Assembly: GCF_003054195.1 (NCBI RefSeq)
Contig: NZ_QBKP01000003.1
Coordinates: forward strand, 340,525-404,524
Source: Gemmobacter caeni
Lineage (GTDB): Bacteria; Pseudomonadota; Alphaproteobacteria; Rhodobacterales; Rhodobacteraceae
Direction of reading: 5' to 3'
DNA length: 64,000 nt
The position numbers and the translations under genes are program-made. Shown here piece by piece: positions 46,821 through 55,152 of the stretch (positions are counted from its first letter, which is position 1; each line of letters begins with the position of its first letter). Below the pieces are notes generated by a model, which was given only the letters and a program-made list of their open reading frames with translations, made no database searches and was not told the DNA's origin.

Positions 46821-46858
46821 GCGTGCCTCCGGCGGGGATATTTATGCCAGGATAAAGG
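46821..46858 (+). repeat. Intergenic repeat, copy D
   Basis: GCGTGCCTCCGGCGGGGATA then TTTATGCCAGGATAAAGG. It shares the core with copy C at 42.3 kb and the tail with copies A and B. It lies downstream of both the GlxA-type gene and the convergent haemoglobin gene. Confidence 0.7.
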
Positions 46859-47248
46859 TCACTCTGGGGTGCGGTTGACCAGCGCCGTGGCCGCGCGGCG
46901 CAAGGCTGCGCGGATACGGTCCACACCTGCGCCGCTATGGCCGCAATCGGCAAGGGCGCGGTCCATCAGCGCCAGCCAGTCTTCGGCATCGCCCGCCGTG
47001 ATCGGCACATGGTCGTGCAAAAGCCGCAGGTTCATGTGGCCGTGCTTTTCCATGTAATGTTTCCGGCCCCCGAGGAAGCCGGACAGGAAGTTCACCTGTT
47101 CCTCGCGCACATGTGCAAGGCCATGGCCCTGAAAGTGCATCGACATGATGCGCGCGCCCTGGGGATCGGTTTCGATCAGATCGTAGAAGCGGTTGACGAG
47201 GCGCTTGAGCGCCTCCTCTCCGCCAAGATCATCCAGGGGCGTGCGCAT
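46859..47248 (-). CDS. Group II truncated haemoglobin
   Basis: A 129-residue 2-over-2 globin of the TrHbO type. LGGEEALKRLVNRFYDLIETDP opens it and NFLSGFLGGRKHYMEKHGHMNLRLLHDHVPIT holds the proximal-His region. It starts 5 bases after the tdm stop, so it should be on the tdm transcript. Group II globins handle O2, peroxide or NO; here it could buffer O2 or protect the heme demethylase, which is inference. Confidence 0.88.
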   Translation of the reverse strand: MRTPLDDLGGEEALKRLVNRFYDLIETDPQGARIMSMHFQGHGLAHVREEQVNFLSGFLGGRKHYMEKHGHMNLRLLHDHVPITAGDAEDWLALMDRALADCGHSGAGVDRIRAALRRAATALVNRTPE

Positions 47249-47253
47249 CGCCG

Positions 47254-49620
47254 TCAGCTTTGCGGGCGGGTTTTCTTGGGGTCGTAATGGCTCAGCGGCA
47301 CGATGACTGCGGGCAGGCGCTTCTGCTGCCCGTCGAGCTTGCCGACCTCGACCTCGGTGCCGGCAGCCGCATGGGCGACATCGACGCGGGCGAGGGCGAT
47401 GTTCTTGCCCAAGAGTGGTGAACGCATGGACGAGGTGACGACACCGACCTGCGCGCGGCCAACATGGATGCAGTCGCCATGGCCGACATCGACATTCGAG
47501 TCGATGTCGAGACCGACGAATTTGTGGATCGGGTGCTCCTTGCGGCGGATCAGCGCCTCGCGGCCGATGAAATCATCCTGCTTGGATTTCAGCGGCACGG
47601 TGAAGCCGATCCCGGCTTCGAACGGGTCCGTCTGGTCGCTGAAATCATAGCCGGCGAAGATCAGTCCGGCCTCGATGCGCACCATATCCAGCGCGCCAAG
47701 GCCCATGGGACGCAGGCCGAGATCGGCGCCATGTTCCCAGACCGCATCCCAGACGGCGGCGCCGTCTTTCGGGTGGCAGAAGATTTCAAAGCCGAGCTCG
47801 CCCGTATAGCCGGTACGCGAAACCACGACCGGGGCGCCGTCGGGGCCGCCGATCCGGGCGACGGTGAAGCGGAACCAGCCGAGTTCCTGCACCGTCGGCT
47901 GATGCGGGGGGGTCCAGATGAAGCGGCTGAGGATTTCGCGGCTGTTTGGGCCCTGAACGGCGAGGTTGTGCAACTGGTCGGTTGAGGACCGGATCATGAC
48001 CTGAAGGCCCAGCTTTTCGGCCTGTTCGCGCAGCCAGACCCCACCGTAATCATCGCCGCCGATCCAGCGGAACTGATCGCGGCCCAGACGGAACAGGGTG
48101 CCGTCGTCGATCATGCCGCCATGTTCATAGCACATGGCGGAATAGACCACCTGACCGACGCTGAGTTTCTTCACGTCGCGCGTCAGCGTCCATTGCATCA
48201 GCGCCTCGGCGTCGGGGCCGGTGACCTCAAACTTGCGGAGCGGCGACAGATCCAGCACCACCGCCTTTTCGCGGCAGGCCCAGTATTCTTCCAGCGTGCC
48301 GTTGGACGAGAATACCTGCGGCAGCCAGTAGCCCTTGTATTCGATCATGTGCCGGGTTTTCGCCTCGGTGCGGGCGTGGAAGGCGGTTTCCTTGGTCATG
48401 CGCGGCTCCGCGTCGGGGGTCGGTCGATAGGCGATGGCGCGGCTGAACTTTTCCTTGCCGTCATAGGTACGGACATGGATGTCGGTCAGGTTCCAGCCAT
48501 TTGCGGGGGAGGTATCATCGGGGCAGGCGGACGAGACGCAGACGATATCGGTCAGCGCCCGGAACAGGACGTAGTCGCCCGGACGGCTCCACGGTTCGTC
48601 CGAGATCAGCACGCCATGGGCGTCGATCGCGGTGTTGAAGAACAGGTTCACCGCCATCCAGCCGGGGCGCGCCGTCACGCCATAGGGCGAAAGCGCGCCG
48701 TTGAAATTGTCAGAGCAGTTCACATGGCCCGGATAGCCGATGTCGTCATAGTATTTCGAGGCGCAGGCCATGGCGAAGGCATCGTGGCGGCCGCAGGTAT
48801 CCTGCACCACCTCGATCAGCGGCAGCCAGTCCTGATCGTAGTATTTGGCATGCAGGCCGGGCATCGAATAGGCATGGCCCATCAGCGTGCGCGAGGTAGT
48901 CACGTCCAGCGCATGTTCCAGCCCCTTGTCGAGCTTGCGGGCAGAAAAGCACTGGAAATCCGTGCATTGGCGGCCATCGACATCAAGGATCTGGATATAG
49001 TCGCCTGCCTTCACGAAATAGGCCTGCGCGGTGGCGGATTTCACCCGAAGGTCCAGCACCGGATCGGCCAGCGGATCGGGCAGGTCAAATCCCGGTGCAC
49101 GTTTCAGGCTGCTGCGGCGCAGGGTGACGACAATGGGCGTCGCGGTATCCTGTTCGCCCGGAACCATCGCGGTGCCAGGGGCTGCGACGATCAGCACACC
49201 GTCGGCCTGTGCCGTAAAGGTTTCCTCGGTTCCTGCCGGGGTTTCGGTGCCGAAAAGTTGCACGGCACCGGCTTTCGTCAGGTCGATGCCACGGCGTTCG
49301 ATCCCCAGACGCAACCCGCCCATACCCGAGCCGCGGCCTGTCAGCAGCGCCTTCAGCCCGCGTGCATCAGAATTGGCGGTCGCGCCAATCAGGCCGGCGT
49401 CTATGCGGCCCCGGCTGTCAGCGGCCACCAGTTCGGCCACCTGACCGCCCTCGGGGTTCTGAACCGTGATCCTGTCGCCGGTGACGACGGGGATGAGCCA
49501 GGCACCCATGCCCGGAATTTCGTGCCGTTCCTCGCCACTTTGCGCCCGCACGTTCAGGGGCGTCAGGATGCGCGAGGGGCGCGGCGGGCCGGGGCGGACT
49601 TGCGGATAGGTGTCGAGCAT
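47254..49620 (-). CDS. tdm: Trimethylamine N-oxide demethylase (DUF1989-GcvT fusion)
   Basis: A 788-residue protein. The N-terminal half has DUF1989-type sequence (AYFVKAGDYIQILDVDGRQCTDFQCF, GHVNCSDNFNGAL, VCVSSACPDDTSPANGWNLTD with possible Zn ligands). The second half is GcvT-like (TRDVKKLSVGQVVYSAMCYEHGGMIDDG, VQGPNSREIL, VSRTGYTGELGFEIF). This fusion is the layout of Tdm, which splits TMAO into dimethylamine and formaldehyde and can load it on tetrahydrofolate. ATG 49620 follows GGAGGCTCTC. The frame runs 44 codons further upstream without a better start. Confidence 0.93.
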   Translation of the reverse strand: MLDTYPQVRPGPPRPSRILTPLNVRAQSGEERHEIPGMGAWLIPVVTGDRITVQNPEGGQVAELVAADSRGRIDAGLIGATANSDARGLKALLTGRGSGMGGLRLGIERRGIDLTKAGAVQLFGTETPAGTEETFTAQADGVLIVAAPGTAMVPGEQDTATPIVVTLRRSSLKRAPGFDLPDPLADPVLDLRVKSATAQAYFVKAGDYIQILDVDGRQCTDFQCFSARKLDKGLEHALDVTTSRTLMGHAYSMPGLHAKYYDQDWLPLIEVVQDTCGRHDAFAMACASKYYDDIGYPGHVNCSDNFNGALSPYGVTARPGWMAVNLFFNTAIDAHGVLISDEPWSRPGDYVLFRALTDIVCVSSACPDDTSPANGWNLTDIHVRTYDGKEKFSRAIAYRPTPDAEPRMTKETAFHARTEAKTRHMIEYKGYWLPQVFSSNGTLEEYWACREKAVVLDLSPLRKFEVTGPDAEALMQWTLTRDVKKLSVGQVVYSAMCYEHGGMIDDGTLFRLGRDQFRWIGGDDYGGVWLREQAEKLGLQVMIRSSTDQLHNLAVQGPNSREILSRFIWTPPHQPTVQELGWFRFTVARIGGPDGAPVVVSRTGYTGELGFEIFCHPKDGAAVWDAVWEHGADLGLRPMGLGALDMVRIEAGLIFAGYDFSDQTDPFEAGIGFTVPLKSKQDDFIGREALIRRKEHPIHKFVGLDIDSNVDVGHGDCIHVGRAQVGVVTSSMRSPLLGKNIALARVDVAHAAAGTEVEVGKLDGQQKRLPAVIVPLSHYDPKKTRPQS

Positions 49621-49666
49621 GAGAGCCTCCTGTCTCGCGGGGGCGATTGCCGTTCTGGAAAATAAG

Positions 49667-49681
49667 TTTATCCTGAGGAAA
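49667..49681. promoter_or_regulatory. Candidate operator between tdm and the DMT/mgd genes
   Basis: TTTATCCTGAGGAAA on the plus strand reads TTTCCTCAGGATAAA on the minus strand. The core TCCTGAGGA is a perfect palindrome. It lies 47 bases before tdm and 62 before the divergent DMT gene, and resembles the sites before tmm and dmmD. Confidence 0.45.
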
Positions 49682-49742
49682 TCTTTTCGCAAGCCTGCAA
49701 TCTGCCGGTTCGCAGCTTTTTCCACCATAGCCGGAGGCGGGG

Positions 49743-50591
49743 ATGGCGTCACTTCTGTTCGGTCTGGTCGCGGCCCTGTGCTGGGGCCTGCATGATTTTC
49801 TGGTCCGCAAGGTCAGCCAGACCGCCCCGGCCACCACGCTTCTGGTGCTGGTTCTGCTGTTTGGCACGCTGTTTCTGGCGCCTTTCGCCATGATCGAGTC
49901 GCATCCGGCGGGGGCGATGCGCGGAATGGGCTTTGCCATCGGGTCGGGGGCAGCTTTCGTCATGGCCTCGCTGGGGCTGTATCGTGCCTTTGCCATCGGG
50001 CCGGTCGGGCTCGTGGCGCCGATCTGTGGTGCCTATCCTTTGGGCAGTCTGGCGCTGGCCATGGCCGGGGGGCGCACGGTTTCGGGGTCGGAATGGCTGG
50101 CGGTGCTGCTGGTGGTGGCGGGAATCGCACTGGTGGCAGGGCAGGGCGGCAGCCATGGCGCGGCTGCGGCAGGCGGGCGGAGGCAGGCGATTCTCTGGGC
50201 GCTGATGGGGGCGGCCGGATTCGCGCTGACCTTTCATCTGGGCCAGACCGCCGCGCGCGTGATGGGGGAACTGAGTGCGACGCTGATCGCGCGTATCGTG
50301 GCGCTGGTGCTGGTGTCGGCGGCGCTGGTCGTACAACGCCAGAGCCTCGCGCCCGCCTTGCCGAAATGGCCTGTCCTGGCCCTGATGGGCGCGCTGGATG
50401 TGGCGGCGCTGGGGCTGGTGCTGGCGTCGGGCGGCCTGACGCATCCTGAATATGCGGCGGTGTCCTCGTCGCTGTTCGGGGTGGTCACCATCCTGCTGGC
50501 CTGGCGCTTCCTCGGGGAAAGGCTTGGCCCGGTGCAGGGCGCAGGGGTGGCGGTGGTCTTCGCCGGAATAGCCCTTTTGGGGGCGGGGTGA
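49743..50591 (+). CDS. DMT/EamA-family transporter
   Basis: A 282-residue membrane protein with about ten helices in two EamA halves. It starts ASLLFGLVAALCWGLHDFLVRKVSQ, and the second half ends SSSLFGVVTILLAWRFLGERLGPVQGAGVAVVFAGIALL, the family signature. GGAGGCGGGG precedes the ATG. It diverges from tdm and lies 95 bases before mgdA. It probably exports a small metabolite; the substrate is unknown. Confidence 0.85.
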   Translation: MASLLFGLVAALCWGLHDFLVRKVSQTAPATTLLVLVLLFGTLFLAPFAMIESHPAGAMRGMGFAIGSGAAFVMASLGLYRAFAIGPVGLVAPICGAYPLGSLALAMAGGRTVSGSEWLAVLLVVAGIALVAGQGGSHGAAAAGGRRQAILWALMGAAGFALTFHLGQTAARVMGELSATLIARIVALVLVSAALVVQRQSLAPALPKWPVLALMGALDVAALGLVLASGGLTHPEYAAVSSSLFGVVTILLAWRFLGERLGPVQGAGVAVVFAGIALLGAG

Positions 50592-50685
50592 TCGCCTGTC
50601 TATTCTGAAAGGGCCGATGTCGGAAACGGATGAGGTATTCGGCGCGTGCGGCGCGATAGTTGCGGCAGGCACCAAGGAGATCCCA

Positions 50686-51948
50686 ATGTTCGGAACAGGG
50701 CGCTATTCGGGCTGGCGCGTGGTGAAAGAAGCCTTGACGGGTCACAAGGGTTGGGGGCCGGCATGGCGCGACCCGGAACCGCAGGCCGCATATGACTACA
50801 TCATCATCGGCGGCGGCGGGCATGGCCTTGCCACAGCCTATTATCTGGCCAAGGAGTTCCGGCAGGCGCGCATTGCCGTGCTGGAAAAGGGCTATCTGGG
50901 CGGCGGCAACGTCGGGCGGAACACCACGATCATCCGGTCGAATTATCTGCTGGACGGCAACGAACCCTTCTACGAGTTCAGCCTGAAACTGTGGGAGGGG
51001 CTGGAGCAGGACTTCAACTTCAACGCCATGGTCAGCCAGCGCGGGATCATCAACCTGATCCACACCGATGCGCAGCGCGATGCCTTCACCCGGCGCGGCA
51101 ATGCGATGATCCTGAACGGCGCCGATGCGGAGCTGCTGGACCGCGAACAGGTCCGCGCCATGTATCCGTTCCTGAATTTCAACAATGCCCGCTTCCCCAT
51201 CAAGGGTGCGCTGATGCAGCGCCGGGGCGGCACGGTGCGCCATGACGCGGTCGCCTGGGGCTATGCCCGCGGGGCGGATTCACGCGGCGTCGACCTCATC
51301 CAGAACTGCGAGGTCACCGGCATCCGCACCGAACATGGCCGCGTCACCGGCGTCGACACCACCCGCGGCTTCATTGGCGCGAAAAAGGTGGGTGTGGCGG
51401 TTGCCGGCAATTCCTCGCGCGTGATGGCGCATGTGGGGATGCGGCTGCCGATGGAAAGCCATGTGCTGCAAGCCTTCGTGTCAGAGGGGCTGAAGCCGCT
51501 CATCGACGGGGTGATGACCTATGGCGCCGGGCATTTCTATGTCAGCCAGTCCGACAAGGGTGGTCTTGTTTTCGGCGGCGACATCGACGGCTACAACACC
51601 TATGCGCAGCGCGGCAACATGCCCGTGGTGGAGGATGTGGCCGAAGGCGGCATGAGCCTGATCCCGATGATCGGCCGGGCGCGGCTGCTGCGCACCTGGG
51701 GTGGCATCATGGACATGTCGATGGACGGCTCGCCCATCATCGACAAGACCGACATCGAGGGGCTCTATTTCAACGGTGGCTGGTGCTACGGCGGCTTCAA
51801 GGCCACCCCGGCCTCGGGCTGGTGCTTCGCGCATCTGCTGGCAACCGACCGCCCGCATGAAACTGCCACGGCCTATCGGTTTGATCGCTTCCGCAAGGGG
51901 CTGATGATCGACGAAAAGGGCCAGGGCGCCCAGCCGAACCTGCACTGA
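50686..51948 (+). CDS. mgdA: N-methylglutamate dehydrogenase subunit A (sarcosine oxidase beta-like)
   Basis: A 420-residue FAD-dependent oxidoreductase like SoxB. The dinucleotide motif is IIIGGGGHGLATAYYLAKE at about 40. GGTVRHDAVAWGYARGA carries a His near residue 186 that matches the region of the covalent-FMN His in heterotetrameric sarcosine oxidase. AAGGAGA precedes the ATG at 50686. In this context (gmaS and mgsABC present) the BDAG-type cluster is best read as MgdABCD, which oxidises N-methylglutamate; true sarcosine oxidase is the alternative. Confidence 0.9.
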   Translation: MFGTGRYSGWRVVKEALTGHKGWGPAWRDPEPQAAYDYIIIGGGGHGLATAYYLAKEFRQARIAVLEKGYLGGGNVGRNTTIIRSNYLLDGNEPFYEFSLKLWEGLEQDFNFNAMVSQRGIINLIHTDAQRDAFTRRGNAMILNGADAELLDREQVRAMYPFLNFNNARFPIKGALMQRRGGTVRHDAVAWGYARGADSRGVDLIQNCEVTGIRTEHGRVTGVDTTRGFIGAKKVGVAVAGNSSRVMAHVGMRLPMESHVLQAFVSEGLKPLIDGVMTYGAGHFYVSQSDKGGLVFGGDIDGYNTYAQRGNMPVVEDVAEGGMSLIPMIGRARLLRTWGGIMDMSMDGSPIIDKTDIEGLYFNGGWCYGGFKATPASGWCFAHLLATDRPHETATAYRFDRFRKGLMIDEKGQGAQPNLH

Positions 51949-51958
51949 GGACCGATCC

Positions 51959-52246
51959 ATGATCATCAACCATCCGATCCTCGGGCCACGCGACTCGCAG
52001 GAATTTGTTTATCTGGGGGATGCGGCGCTGATCGACCGGCCTGATGGGCTGGCCGAAGGCGCGCTGGATACCTTCCACGACTATCTTTACCTGCGCGACA
52101 ACCCGGCAGGGCTGCATCGTGAGCTCTGGTATCACGAACAGGGCGACCGTTCGTGGCTTGTGGTCACGCGCAACACGCTGACGCATGAGATCACGCAAGT
52201 GGAACTGGCCCGCGATGTGGCCCGCGCGCGGGGGCGCAGCAAATGA
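51959..52246 (+). CDS. mgdB: N-methylglutamate dehydrogenase subunit B (sarcosine oxidase delta-like)
   Basis: A 95-residue SoxD-like subunit. SQEFVYLGDA and YLRDNPAGLHRELWYHEQGDRSWLVVTRNTLTHEI match the family. Sarcosine oxidase delta subunits start with a Zn-binding CPxCG...; here the same place reads HPILGPRDSQEF with no Cys, and the protein has no Cys at all. It overlaps mgdC by 4 bases. Confidence 0.88.
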   Translation: MIINHPILGPRDSQEFVYLGDAALIDRPDGLAEGALDTFHDYLYLRDNPAGLHRELWYHEQGDRSWLVVTRNTLTHEITQVELARDVARARGRSK

Positions 52247-55152
52247 CCCAATCGAACCGCATTCCCGGCGGTCAGATCGACCGCTCGCGCAGCCTGAGCT
52301 TCACCTTCGACGGCGTGACCTATCAGGGCCACCCCGGCGACACGCTGGCCTCGGCCCTGCTGGCCAATGGCCAGCGCCTCATGGGGCGCAGCTTCAAATA
52401 TCACCGTCCGCGCGGTCCCATCTCGGCCGGTTCCGAAGAACCCAACGCGCTGGTGGAACTGCGCGGCGGTGCCCGTCGCGAGCCGAACACCCGTGCCACG
52501 GTGGTGGAACTGTTCGACGGCCTGAGTGCCGAGAGCCAGAACCGCTGGCCCAGCCTGAAATTCGACGCCATGGCGGTGAATGACCGGCTGTCGAATTTCT
52601 TCACCGCCGGGTTCTATTACAAGACCTTCATGTGGCCCAAGGCGTTCTGGGAAAAGCTTTACGAGCCGATCATCCGCCGTGCCGCCGGTCTGGGCAGTCT
52701 GTCGCGTGAGGAAGACCCTGATCAATATGACAAGGGCTTCCTGCATTGCGATCTGCTGATCATCGGTGCCGGGCCTGCCGGTCTGATGGCCGCGCTGACC
52801 GCCGGTCGCGCAGGCGCGCGGGTTATCCTTGCGGATGAGGATTTCCGCATGGGCGGCCGCCTGAATGCCGAAACGCATGAGGTTGGCGGGCTTACGGGTG
52901 CCGACTGGGCCGCGCAGGCGGTGGCGGAACTGCGCAGCATGGCGAATGTGCGCATGATGCCGCGCACCACGATCATCGGCGCCATGGACCACGGTATCTA
53001 TGCGGCTGTGGAACGCGTGTCGGATCACCTGCCCGTGCCGCTGCCGGGCAAGCCGCGCCAGATCCTTTGGCGGATCTATTCGCATCGCGCCATTCTTGCG
53101 GGCGGCGCCACCGAACGCCCCATCGCGTTTGAGAACAACGACCGCCCCGGCATCCTGCTGGCCGGATCGCTGCGCGCTTATGCGAACCGCTGGGGTGTCG
53201 CCGTCGGGCGCCGGGTCGCTGTCTTCACCAACAATGATGACGGGCTGCGCACGGCCTCTGACCTCAAGGCCAAGGGGATGGAGGTCCGCGTGATCGACGC
53301 CCGCAAGGGCGAAGAGGTGGTCGATACCGCCGGTCGTCTGGGGCTTTCCTCGGTCACTATCCGCAGCGGCGGGCGGACCGAAACCTTCGCCTGCGAGGCG
53401 CTGGCGGTTTCGGGGGGCTGGAACCCCAACGTCAACATCGCTTCGCACCATCGCGGTCGTCCGGTCTGGAATGACACCATCGCGGCCTTCGTGCCGGGGC
53501 AGGGCGATATTCCGGGGCTGGAGGCGGCAGGCGCCGCCGCAGGCCGCTTCTCGACCCGCGCGGCGCTGGAAACCGGCGCAGCGGCGGCCGAAGGCGCGCT
53601 GGCCGATCTGGGCCGCAGCGCCCCCGCCCGTGATTTGCCGACGGCCGAGGACGGCCCCTATGCCATCACGCCGAAATGGTATGTCGGCGGTGGCAAGGGC
53701 CGGGCCTGGATCGACCAGCAGAACGATGTGACGCTGAAAGATGTGAAGCTCGCGCATCAGGAAAACTACACCTCGGTCGAGCATCTGAAGCGCTATACCA
53801 CGCTGGGCATGGCGACCGATCAGGGTAAGACCGGCAATGTGCTGGGCCTTGCGGTGATGGCGAGCCTCACCGGCAAGTCGATCCCGCAGACCGGGACCAC
53901 GGTCTATCGCCCACCCTATACGCCGGTTGCCATGGGCACGCTGGCGGGCCGCTCTCGCGGGCAGGAGTTCAAGCCCAAGCGTCTGACCCCCAGCCACAAA
54001 TGGGCCAGCGAACAGGGCGCGGTCTTTGTCGAGGTCGGCCAATGGCTGCGCACGCAATGGCTGCCGCGCGCAGGCGAAACCCAATGGCGCGAAAGCGTGG
54101 ACCGCGAGGTTCTGGCGACGCGCAAATCGGTCGGCATCTGCGACGTGACCACGCTCGGCAAGATCGACATTCAGGGCACCGATGCCGGGGCCTTTCTCGA
54201 CAAGGTCTATGCCAATACCTTCAGCACGCTGGCCGTCGGCAAATGTCGCTATGGTCTGATGCTGCGCGAGGATGGCATCGTCTATGACGACGGCACCACG
54301 GCGCGGCTGGGGCAGAATGAATATGTGATGACCACCACCACCGCCAATGCGGTTCTGGTGTTCCGCAATCTCGAATATGCCCGGCAGTGCCTCTATCCCG
54401 ACATGGATGTGCAGCTGATTTCCACAACCGAGGCCTGGGCGCAGTTCTCGGTCGCCGGGCCGAATGCGCGCAAGCTGCTGCAAAAGCTGGTGGATCAGGA
54501 CATCTCGGATGCTGAACTGCCCTATATGGGGTGCCGCGAGATCACGGTTTGCGGCGGGCTGCGGGCGCGGATCTTCCGCATCAGCTTCTCCGGGGAACTG
54601 GCCTATGAAATCGCGGTGCCGACCCGTTATGGCGATGCGCTGATCCGCGAGCTGGTGGAACAGGGCCGCGAATTCGACGCCGTGGTCTATGGCACCGAGG
54701 CGCTCGGTGTCATGCGAGTCGAAAAGGGCCACGTCGCAGGGAACGAGCTGAACGGCCAGTCCACCGCGCTGAACATGGGTCTGGGCAAGATGGTGTCGAA
54801 GAAGAAAGACAGCATCGGCATGGTGCTGAGCCAGCGCGAGGGCATGAATGACCCGAACGGCTATCGTCTGGTTGGTGTGAAGCCCGTCGATCCGGCACAG
54901 AAGCTGACCGCTGGCAGCCATTTCCTTGAGAAAGGCGCGGCGCCGGTGATTGCCAATGATCTGGGCTGGCTCACCTCGGTGGTCCATTCGCCGCACTTGG
55001 GCTGTTCCATCGCGCTTGGCTACCTGAAGAAGGGCGACGAGCGGCGCGGCCAGCGCCTGCGCTCGGCCAACCTGCTGGCGGGGGCCGAGGTCGAGGTCGA
55101 AATCGTGAGCCCGCATTTCTTTGACCCGGAAGGAGAGCGTCTCCGTGGCTGA
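52243..55152 (+). CDS. mgdC: N-methylglutamate dehydrogenase subunit C (sarcosine oxidase alpha-like)
   Basis: A 969-residue SoxA-like subunit. Residues ~15-100 form a ferredoxin-like domain without Fe-S Cys (GVTYQGHPGDTLASALLANG, RPRG). A pyridine-nucleotide domain follows (LLIIGAGPAGLMAALTAGRAGARVILADED, about 170-200). The C-terminal ~380 residues are GcvT-like, for tetrahydrofolate (DVTTLGKIDIQGTDAGAFLDKVYANTF, GVMRVEKGHVAGNELNGQ). It should accept the methyl carbon from N-methylglutamate as methylene-THF. It is coupled to mgdB and mgdD. Confidence 0.93.
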   Translation: MTQSNRIPGGQIDRSRSLSFTFDGVTYQGHPGDTLASALLANGQRLMGRSFKYHRPRGPISAGSEEPNALVELRGGARREPNTRATVVELFDGLSAESQNRWPSLKFDAMAVNDRLSNFFTAGFYYKTFMWPKAFWEKLYEPIIRRAAGLGSLSREEDPDQYDKGFLHCDLLIIGAGPAGLMAALTAGRAGARVILADEDFRMGGRLNAETHEVGGLTGADWAAQAVAELRSMANVRMMPRTTIIGAMDHGIYAAVERVSDHLPVPLPGKPRQILWRIYSHRAILAGGATERPIAFENNDRPGILLAGSLRAYANRWGVAVGRRVAVFTNNDDGLRTASDLKAKGMEVRVIDARKGEEVVDTAGRLGLSSVTIRSGGRTETFACEALAVSGGWNPNVNIASHHRGRPVWNDTIAAFVPGQGDIPGLEAAGAAAGRFSTRAALETGAAAAEGALADLGRSAPARDLPTAEDGPYAITPKWYVGGGKGRAWIDQQNDVTLKDVKLAHQENYTSVEHLKRYTTLGMATDQGKTGNVLGLAVMASLTGKSIPQTGTTVYRPPYTPVAMGTLAGRSRGQEFKPKRLTPSHKWASEQGAVFVEVGQWLRTQWLPRAGETQWRESVDREVLATRKSVGICDVTTLGKIDIQGTDAGAFLDKVYANTFSTLAVGKCRYGLMLREDGIVYDDGTTARLGQNEYVMTTTTANAVLVFRNLEYARQCLYPDMDVQLISTTEAWAQFSVAGPNARKLLQKLVDQDISDAELPYMGCREITVCGGLRARIFRISFSGELAYEIAVPTRYGDALIRELVEQGREFDAVVYGTEALGVMRVEKGHVAGNELNGQSTALNMGLGKMVSKKKDSIGMVLSQREGMNDPNGYRLVGVKPVDPAQKLTAGSHFLEKGAAPVIANDLGWLTSVVHSPHLGCSIALGYLKKGDERRGQRLRSANLLAGAEVEVEIVSPHFFDPEGERLRG

